Source of the DNA: JBMSHD01 sp049416425
GTDB taxonomy: Bacteria > Pseudomonadota > Gammaproteobacteria > Francisellales > Francisellaceae
Reading direction: 5' to 3'
Length of the DNA: 19,600 nucleotides
Assembly (NCBI GenBank): GCA_049416425.1
Contig: JBMSHD010000030.1
Location: 1-19,600, forward strand
In this document: positions 14,023 to 19,600 of the stretch, piece by piece
Layout: each line of letters begins with the position of its first letter
Numbering within the stretch: position 1 is the stretch's first letter
Notes under the pieces: generated by a model
What the model saw: only the letters and a program-made list of their open reading frames with translations
Told to the model about the DNA's origin: nothing
The model's database searches: none
Made by a program: the position numbers and the translations under genes

Positions 14023-15701
14023 TTCTGACTCGCCAGGGCAAGCCATTTGCTATAAACATGATCCAGATGATTGTTTTGTGGATGATAACCAGAGACCACA
14101 TCATTAACTAAACGGCTGTAAGTGTAATTATAAATCGGCAGAACCGGATAGTCTTCCATTACTAGCTTCACCGCCTCTTCCATGTTCTGGTTATACGTAG
14201 CAACATCAGGCGAAGCCAATCCGGCAAAGAAATACTGATCAACCTGCTTACTGCAAAATCCGGTGTTGTTATTGACATAACCACAGGTGTAGTCATAGAG
14301 AAACGTCTGCGGCGTATTAATACCGGCAATACCCCCCATACGAGCCACCTGATAATTTTTCTGCTGCAGATTCTGCAGATAAACCTTCCACTCTTCATTA
14401 TTGAGATTCACCTCGATGGCATCGCCAAAAGCCTGGCGCCACATCTGCATGATCGCCTCAGCCACCTGTTTGTGACTCTCTGCCGTATTAAAACTCAAGG
14501 TAAACCGCAAAGGATGATCAGCGGTATAGCCGGCTTTAGCCATAAGCTTTCTGGCCTCAGAAATACGCTTTTCCATCGACCAGTCCACCCACTCGTAACC
14601 GGGCACCTGTTTATAGAAATCTTTATACAGACCCTCTTGCATGTCATCAGGTACAATGCTGTAAGCCGGCGTCTGCCCCATTCGCAAAATCTGCTCGGTA
14701 ATGAGTTTTCGATTAACGACCATCGTCAGCGCCTTTCTGACATCAAGCCTATCGATGCCGGGTTGCTTGAGATTGAAAAGATAGTAATAGACACCAAGCA
14801 TGCGCACATTATAAAAATCGTCACCAAATCGCTTTTGAAACTGTGCTTTAGTGATTCCCGTGGGCACGCCACTGGTAAAATCAATCTGACCGGCCTGAAA
14901 TTGGTTGTATTCCGCCTGAAGATCAGCCGCGACGAATTTTACCTTTTGGATTTTCACGTTCTTCGCATTCCAGTAATACGGATTTTTTTCTAACAGCACA
15001 TAACCCTGAGGCACCCATTCTTTGAGAATATAAGGACCATTATTGACCATACGACCGACCTGAGCCCAGCCATTGCCCCATTTCTCTACGGCCGAGCGAT
15101 AAACCGGCAGATAGCTACCTGCCGAACCCAGCAGAAAGAACGCATCCGGATGTTCGAGACGAATAACAAGCGTCTGATCATCAGGTGCGCTGACTCCCAG
15201 GCTATCTGCAGGCATCTTACCATCAACGATGGCCTTGCCATTTAAAATGGAATAATAATTGGCGGCACTGTTCATACCGTTTTTAGGATCGACTTCATAT
15301 TTCATGCTATAGACAAAATCGTCAGCTTTCAGCGGCTCACCATTAGACCACATCAAATGATCGCGAAGATGAAAGGTATAGACAAGCCCATCTTTAGAAA
15401 CATCCCAGGATTTCGCCAATCCCGGTATTGGTTGATTGGATTGACTCTCGGCCACGAGCCCCTCAAACAGATCATTGACGATTCGCAAGGAAGAAGTATC
15501 ACTGACAAGGCCTGGAACCAATGTCGGCACATCTCCAGGTCCATTACTGACAACCAGTGTTGTCTTACCCGTGTTAACAGATTTAGTCTGTGCTTTGTTT
15601 TCTTTATCATTACCACAAGCGGCAAGCGATACGGCTATCGTGGCAACAGTGATCATACAGCAAAGACGCCGTTTAAACTTTTTACTCTGTGACTCTCTCA
15701 T
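14019..15701 (-). CDS. OppA-like peptide ABC transporter substrate-binding lipoprotein (paralogue 1)
   Basis: A 560-residue family-5 extracellular solute-binding protein (SBP_bac_5) that would deliver oligopeptides to an Opp-type permease. The N-terminus is a lipoprotein signal: basic KKFKRR, a hydrophobic stretch, and lipobox VSLAAC with Cys29. Residue +2 is Gly, so outer-membrane sorting would be expected under the E. coli rule. Family motifs: PTLVPGLVSDTSSLRIVNDLFEGL, YTFHLRDHLMWSNGEPLKADDFVYS, NNGPYILKEW, KNPYYWNA, VRKALTMVVNR, and the C-terminal LPIYNYTYSRLV then YSKWL. The start has AGGA 6 nt upstream. It is last in an array of paralogues on one strand, 19 bp after paralogue 2. No permease or ATPase gene is in view. 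Peptide specificity is not readable. Confidence 0.92.
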   Translation of the reverse strand: MRESQSKKFKRRLCCMITVATIAVSLAACGNDKENKAQTKSVNTGKTTLVVSNGPGDVPTLVPGLVSDTSSLRIVNDLFEGLVAESQSNQPIPGLAKSWDVSKDGLVYTFHLRDHLMWSNGEPLKADDFVYSMKYEVDPKNGMNSAANYYSILNGKAIVDGKMPADSLGVSAPDDQTLVIRLEHPDAFFLLGSAGSYLPVYRSAVEKWGNGWAQVGRMVNNGPYILKEWVPQGYVLLEKNPYYWNAKNVKIQKVKFVAADLQAEYNQFQAGQIDFTSGVPTGITKAQFQKRFGDDFYNVRMLGVYYYLFNLKQPGIDRLDVRKALTMVVNRKLITEQILRMGQTPAYSIVPDDMQEGLYKDFYKQVPGYEWVDWSMEKRISEARKLMAKAGYTADHPLRFTLSFNTAESHKQVAEAIMQMWRQAFGDAIEVNLNNEEWKVYLQNLQQKNYQVARMGGIAGINTPQTFLYDYTCGYVNNNTGFCSKQVDQYFFAGLASPDVATYNQNMEEAVKLVMEDYPVLPIYNYTYSRLVNDVVSGYHPQNNHLDHVYSKWLALASQN

Positions 15702-15720
15702 TTTATTTCCTTTATTTTGA

Positions 15721-17394
15721 TTACGTCAAACTAAACCATTTGGAATACTGCTGGTTGATATGATTATTTTGGGAGTCATAACCGGCGACTCGATCACTGA
15801 CCAGATGATTATAGGAAAGATTGTAAAGCGGGAGAATAATATAGTCGTTCATCGCCGCTACAATCGCCTGTTGCATATAAGCCTGGGACTGTGATTTATC
15901 CGCCGTTGAGATGGCCTTGTTGAAATTATCAGTCACTGTTTTATTGCAGGATAGCCCGAGGTTATTGCTGCTGCCACAGGTAATGAGCTCAACCCAGTCA
16001 CTGGCATCATTATAATCGGCTTTCCAGTCCAAGAGCCCCATCTGAAACTGATGCGTATTCATCGATTGCAGAAAGACTTTCCATTCCTGATTCTCAATGT
16101 CCACCTTGATCAAATCACCAAAGGCCTGCTGCCACATCGAAATCACCGCCAGAACGATTTGCCGTTTCAACGGATGAGTGTCATATAGCACCGTAAAGCG
16201 AAGCGGATGCTGTGATGAATAACCTGCTGATTCAAGCAGCGCTTTGGCCTGACTGTTACGCTTTGCCATCGATTCATTCACCCAGGCATACTCCGGCATA
16301 GCTTTTTTATAGATATCGGCATAGATACCACCCTCGGCACCATCTGGCAGTACGCTGTAAGAAGGGCTTTCCCCCATACGGGTAATATTATCGACGATCG
16401 CTTTTCGATCAACCACCATCGTCAACGCTTTTCTGACCTGCCATTTGGCAAAATTCGGGTCTTTGAAATTAAACCAGAAATACTCATTTCCAATATAGGA
16501 ATTGGTATGGAAATTTTTACCAAATTTATCCTTATAATATTGATCACTCTGACCGCTTGGCACCGTCCAGGTGAAATCCATGCCGCCGGTTTTATATAAA
16601 TCATATTCGCTCGAAGGATTGACGATCGGCAAGAACTTCACCTCTTCAATAGCGACTTTGGGTGCATTCCAGTAATAAGGATTTTTTACCACACTCAAAT
16701 GACCATTGGGAACCCATTCTTTAAGCTCATAGGGACCATTGGAAACAATGCTGCCAACGTTTGCCCAGCCCGTTGGATTGGCCTTAACCGCGGGTGGATA
16801 CAAAGGTTCAGAGGCAGGAATCAGCATCAGATCCAAAAAATAGGACACCGGGTGATTTAGTGTTATTTGCAGCGTGTGATCATCCACAGCCTTAACCCCC
16901 AGCTGATTGAAGTCTTTTGACTCATTATCGATAATCGCCGAAGCCCCTTTAATCACCTTATAAAAACTGGCATAGAGATTGGGCGTGTTTGGATCAAGGT
17001 TTCGTCTGAAAGCATAGACAAAATCACCGGCGGTAACAGGATTCCCATTTGACCATTTGGCATTTTCACGCAAATGAAAGGTGTATACCGTTCCATCTTT
17101 GGATATCTCCCATGAGCTTGCCAGTGCCGGAACGATTCGATCATCCTGAGTCAGGGTCACCAGCCCTTCAAAAAGATCATTATTAACCCGCCAGGCCGTG
17201 GCATCATTGATCACGCCCGGATCAAGCGTTGGAATCGCGGCACCGACGCCAACCGTCAATATCGAATTATTCTTCACTACCACCGCTGTCGATGAGGTGT
17301 GCTTGCTTTGCGTTGAACTCTTATTATCATTTGAACAGGCCGACAGCATCAAGGCTGCGGCAGTCAGACACATTATTATTTTTTTTCGCTTCAT
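15721..17394 (-). CDS. OppA-like peptide ABC transporter substrate-binding lipoprotein (paralogue 2)
   Basis: A 557-residue SBP_bac_5 protein. The frame is open to an ATG at 17460, but the lipoprotein signal begins at ATG 17394 (MKRKK, a hydrophobic stretch, LMLSAC with Cys20), and AGGGG lies about 6 nt before that codon, so 17394 is preferred. Motifs: PTLDPGVINDATAWRVNNDLFEGL, KWSNGNPVTAGDFVYAF, SNGPYELKEW, KNPYYWNAPKV, VRKALTMVVDRKAI, and the C-terminal LPLYNLSYNHLV. It differs most from the others in the pre-C-terminal region (DWKADYNDASDWVELITCG), so ligand range may differ. It is 174 bp downstream of paralogue 3, with a possible hairpin terminator between them, and 19 bp upstream of paralogue 1. 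Confidence 0.92.
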   Translation of the reverse strand: MKRKKIIMCLTAAALMLSACSNDNKSSTQSKHTSSTAVVVKNNSILTVGVGAAIPTLDPGVINDATAWRVNNDLFEGLVTLTQDDRIVPALASSWEISKDGTVYTFHLRENAKWSNGNPVTAGDFVYAFRRNLDPNTPNLYASFYKVIKGASAIIDNESKDFNQLGVKAVDDHTLQITLNHPVSYFLDLMLIPASEPLYPPAVKANPTGWANVGSIVSNGPYELKEWVPNGHLSVVKNPYYWNAPKVAIEEVKFLPIVNPSSEYDLYKTGGMDFTWTVPSGQSDQYYKDKFGKNFHTNSYIGNEYFWFNFKDPNFAKWQVRKALTMVVDRKAIVDNITRMGESPSYSVLPDGAEGGIYADIYKKAMPEYAWVNESMAKRNSQAKALLESAGYSSQHPLRFTVLYDTHPLKRQIVLAVISMWQQAFGDLIKVDIENQEWKVFLQSMNTHQFQMGLLDWKADYNDASDWVELITCGSSNNLGLSCNKTVTDNFNKAISTADKSQSQAYMQQAIVAAMNDYIILPLYNLSYNHLVSDRVAGYDSQNNHINQQYSKWFSLT

Positions 17395-17527
17395 GATCTT
17401 CCCCTTGTCTATCGCCTGAATCCGCTCAGGCATACGATTATCCTTGTTTATACCGTTCATGCATTTCCAGATCAGCGGCCTTTATGATCATTTAACATAG
17501 AAATGGAGCCCAATATTATTTAAATAT

Positions 17528-17557
17528 AAAAAACCCCCAGCTTCTGACTCAAAAAGC
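17528..17557 (-). terminator. Hairpin and T run between substrate-binding genes 3 and 2
   Basis: Minus strand GCTTTT - TGAGTC loop - AGAAGC (17557-17540, five Watson-Crick pairs and one G-T), then TGGGGG and six T (17533-17528). It lies just after the stop of paralogue 3. The 6-nt gap between stem and T run weakens it; it may be a leaky terminator that sets a lower level for the downstream pair. Confidence 0.4.
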
Positions 17558-17568
17558 GTCTCATCATT

Positions 17569-19272
17569 CTAGTTTGCCTTTTTAAAATAAAGCCATTTGG
17601 AATAGACATCATCCATATAGTTTTTTTCAGGATGATAGCCACCAACATAGTTTTTGACTAGACGGCTATAGGTATAATTGTAAATTGGTATCTGGACATA
17701 ATCATTCATGGCAATTTTTGTCGCCACTATCATATTTTTATTATACTCACTCAGGCTTACCGCATGCATGCCATCTTGATAATAACGATCAAACTGCTTG
17801 TCACAAAAGCGACTGTAATTAGCCGGATGATTGCAAGTTAAACCATCGAGGAAATTATTGGCCGCATTCAATGTCGCTATTCCTCCCATGCGTCCGACCT
17901 GAAAATTACCATCTCTTAAACTCTGAAGATAAACTTTCCACTCTTCATTGTATAAGGTCACCGCCACCAGGTTACCAAATGCCTTCTGCCACATCTGAGC
18001 GACGGCTTCGGCGATCATCTTATGACCTTCCAGCGTATTAAAACTAATTTTAATGTCCAACGGATGTTCTGCCGAATAGCCGGATTTAATCAGCAATTTT
18101 TTCGCCTTATCAATCCGTTTATCCATCGACCAGTCGACCCAATCATAAGAAGGGAGCTGCTTATAGAGATCTTTATAGGATCCATTCTCAATATTAATCG
18201 GCATAATACCGTATAAAGGCAGCTGACCGAGTCGGGTTATGCTATTGACAATCGCCTTTCTGTCAACGACCATAGTCAAGGCCTTTCTGACATCGACTTT
18301 ATCGACACCTGGTTTTTTAATATTAAACCAATAATAATAAGTTCCCAACATCGGAATATTATAGAATTCACGTCCAAATTTCTGCTCAAACTGCGCCTTT
18401 GTCACCCCTGATGGCACCGTATTAGTCATATCAATTTGACCCGATAAAAATTGACTGTATTCAGCCTGTGGATTGACTGGAAGAAATTTCACTTTATCGA
18501 TTTTAACCCGTTTCGCATCCCAATAATGAGGATTTTTCTGCTCTAAAAGAGAACCGTTGACAATCCAGCTTTTAAGCTCATAAGCTCCATTTGAAACCAT
18601 GTGTCCAGGCTGTGCCCAGCCATCACCCCATCGATCCAGCACAGGCTTATATAAAGGGTAGGTGACAGGATTGGTTAGTGTATCGATAAAGAACGGATAA
18701 GCATAGTCTAATTTTATCTGTAGAGTATGACTATCAAGCGCCATAACCCCTAAGCTGTCAGCGGGTTTCTTACCATCAATAATCGCCTCGCCATTGGCAA
18801 TAGGTCGAAATACATCGATCTGCTGTGCACCGACGGTCGGGTCGATATTACGCTTAAAGGCATAGACAAAGTCTTCTGCGGTCACCGGTTCTCCATTTGA
18901 CCATTTGGCATCTTTTCGTAGATAAAAAGTATAGGTTAGCCCATCTTTGGATTCATCCCAGGAAGTCGCAACGGCAGGCACCACTTCATCCGCCTGATTC
19001 TCGCCCACCAGACCTTCAAACAAATCATGCAAAACGCGAAGCGAGGTATTGTCATTCCATTTACCTGGATCCAGTGTTGGCACCTCACCCAAGTTTCCCA
19101 CCACCAGCATATCTTTGCCAACTGGCGCCACGGAGTTCGTCTCTTTTTTCTGGTTGCTGCCTGCTTTCGCGTCACTCGAGCCACCGCAGGCAGCAAGCGT
19201 CAAGGACAAACCCATTGAGACCATTACCAGTGCTAATTTTTTCAATCTGATTTTCCGATGTATACGCATCAT
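17569..19272 (-). CDS. OppA-like peptide ABC transporter substrate-binding lipoprotein (paralogue 3)
   Basis: A 567-residue SBP_bac_5 protein. Signal: MMRIHRKIRLKK, hydrophobic stretch, lipobox LTLAAC with Cys29, then Gly-Gly. Motifs: PTLDPGKWNDNTSLRVLHDLFEGL, KWSNGEPVTAEDFVYAFKR, SNGAYELKSW, KNPHYWDAKRVKI, VRKALTMVVDRKAI, EEWKVYLQSL, and the C-terminal IPIYNYTYSRLVKNYVGGY. It resembles paralogue 1 more than 2 (shared SGVTKAQFEQKFG-like and GRMGGIA segments). Two ATG codons are adjacent. AGGAG is only 2 nt from the first (19272) but 5 nt from the second (19269), so the second may be the true start. It begins 9 bp after the stop of the partial fourth paralogue, so both are surely on one transcript. 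Confidence 0.92.
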   Translation of the reverse strand: MMRIHRKIRLKKLALVMVSMGLSLTLAACGGSSDAKAGSNQKKETNSVAPVGKDMLVVGNLGEVPTLDPGKWNDNTSLRVLHDLFEGLVGENQADEVVPAVATSWDESKDGLTYTFYLRKDAKWSNGEPVTAEDFVYAFKRNIDPTVGAQQIDVFRPIANGEAIIDGKKPADSLGVMALDSHTLQIKLDYAYPFFIDTLTNPVTYPLYKPVLDRWGDGWAQPGHMVSNGAYELKSWIVNGSLLEQKNPHYWDAKRVKIDKVKFLPVNPQAEYSQFLSGQIDMTNTVPSGVTKAQFEQKFGREFYNIPMLGTYYYWFNIKKPGVDKVDVRKALTMVVDRKAIVNSITRLGQLPLYGIMPINIENGSYKDLYKQLPSYDWVDWSMDKRIDKAKKLLIKSGYSAEHPLDIKISFNTLEGHKMIAEAVAQMWQKAFGNLVAVTLYNEEWKVYLQSLRDGNFQVGRMGGIATLNAANNFLDGLTCNHPANYSRFCDKQFDRYYQDGMHAVSLSEYNKNMIVATKIAMNDYVQIPIYNYTYSRLVKNYVGGYHPEKNYMDDVYSKWLYFKKAN

Positions 19273-19281
19273 CTCTCCTTT

Positions 19282-19600
19282 TTATTTTTTAAAATACAAC
19301 CACTTCGTATAAACATGATCCATATGGTTTCCCTCTGGCTTATAACCGCCGACATACGGTTTCACCAGGCGATAATAGGCATAGTTATAAAGCGGCAGCG
19401 TGGCATAATTATCCATGGCGATGATCATGGCTTTTTTCATATTCTCATCATAGGCCTTTTGCGTCGGCGCACTCATACCGGCTTCATAATACTGATCCAG
19501 CTCCTTATTACAGAATTGGCCATTATTATTGCCATCGCCACAGGTATACCTGGGTGCCTCGGGCCTCATAATAGATTTTGTATATCCATATACAAAATCG
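19282..19600 (-). CDS. OppA-like substrate-binding protein fragment (paralogue 4), probably rearranged, 5' end off the window
   Basis: The frame is open from the right edge to the stop at 19282 (106 codons). The last about 80 residues are a normal family C-terminus: TCGDGNNNGQFCN, LDQYYEAGM, LPLYNYAYYRLVKPYVGGY, MDHVYTKWLYFKK. The first residues in view, DFVYGYTKSIMRPEAPRY, match the N-terminal motif of the paralogues (DFVYAFKRNIDP at about residue 130), not the segment that should precede TCG. About 350 residues therefore seem missing in frame. This could be an internal deletion, making a non-functional gene, or an assembly error at the window edge. The junction lies beside a perfect inverted repeat (19574-19599). 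The alternative, a short insertion in an otherwise normal gene (paralogue 1 has FLYDYTCG here), is less well supported. Confidence 0.75.
   Translation of the reverse strand, partial: DFVYGYTKSIMRPEAPRYTCGDGNNNGQFCNKELDQYYEAGMSAPTQKAYDENMKKAMIIAMDNYATLPLYNYAYYRLVKPYVGGYKPEGNHMDHVYTKWLYFKK
19574..19599. repeat. Perfect inverted repeat, 12-bp arms, 2-bp centre
   Basis: Plus-strand arm gattttgtatat (19574-19585), centre cc, arm atatacaaaatc (19588-19599), with no mismatch. It is inside the coding frame of paralogue 4, one base from the window edge. Confidence 0.9.

Overview
This window is a mid-GC stretch (mid-40s per cent by eye) of a Gram-negative bacterial chromosome, most likely a gammaproteobacterium. 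It carries Kdo (lipopolysaccharide) genes, FabI, ATP-type PEP carboxykinase, a FadD-type acyl-CoA synthetase and lipoprotein signal peptides. I cannot name the genus. Genes are densely packed. Most belong to core metabolism, with an accessory stretch at about 10.3-19.6 kb.

Layout. 1-2420 (minus): a likely transcription unit of low-molecular-weight tyrosine phosphatase, the ribosome-assembly GTPase EngB (ATGA overlap) and enolase, which runs off the left edge. 2613-2960 (plus): ribosome silencing factor RsfS, divergent from the phosphatase. 2984-4603 (minus): PEP carboxykinase pckA, divergent from fadD (4897-6600, plus). 6610-8608: a divergent Kdo pair, kdsA (minus) and kdsD/kpsF (plus), which catalyse consecutive steps. 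8625-9410 (minus): enoyl-ACP reductase fabI. 9561-10280 (plus): a LOG-family protein. 10328-12348 (minus): a two-gene unit made of a 50-residue peptide gene, too short for ordinary ORF calling, and an asparagine-synthetase-like cyclase, joined by a GTGA stop/start overlap. 12478-14022: an isochorismatase-like hydrolase divergent from a LysR regulator. 14019-19600 (minus): an array of four paralogous family-5 (OppA-like) substrate-binding genes. Three have lipoprotein signals; the fourth is cut by the window edge and looks rearranged.

The most interesting system is the peptide/cyclase pair. The peptide has a lasso-peptide-style leader (YxxP, then Thr at -2) and a Gly-rich 16-residue candidate core, L-A-G-G-A-G-G-D followed by an 8-residue tail. 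Its only acidic residue is Asp at core position 8, as an 8-residue macrolactam ring would need. The cyclase lacks the glutaminase Cys and keeps the SGGLDS ATP-pyrophosphatase motif. No leader-binding (B1/RRE) or leader-peptidase (B2) gene lies in the window, so this is either a split or an incomplete lasso locus.

Both extreme ends look abnormal. The enolase C-terminus leaves the family consensus within the first 33 bases. The last 30 bases hold a perfect 12-bp-arm inverted repeat inside a substrate-binding gene whose N- and C-terminal motifs seem to be fused. Two anomalies at the two edges suggest contig-end assembly artefacts, although real mutations cannot be excluded from sequence alone. 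I saw no tRNA, rRNA, CRISPR array, IS element or phage gene.
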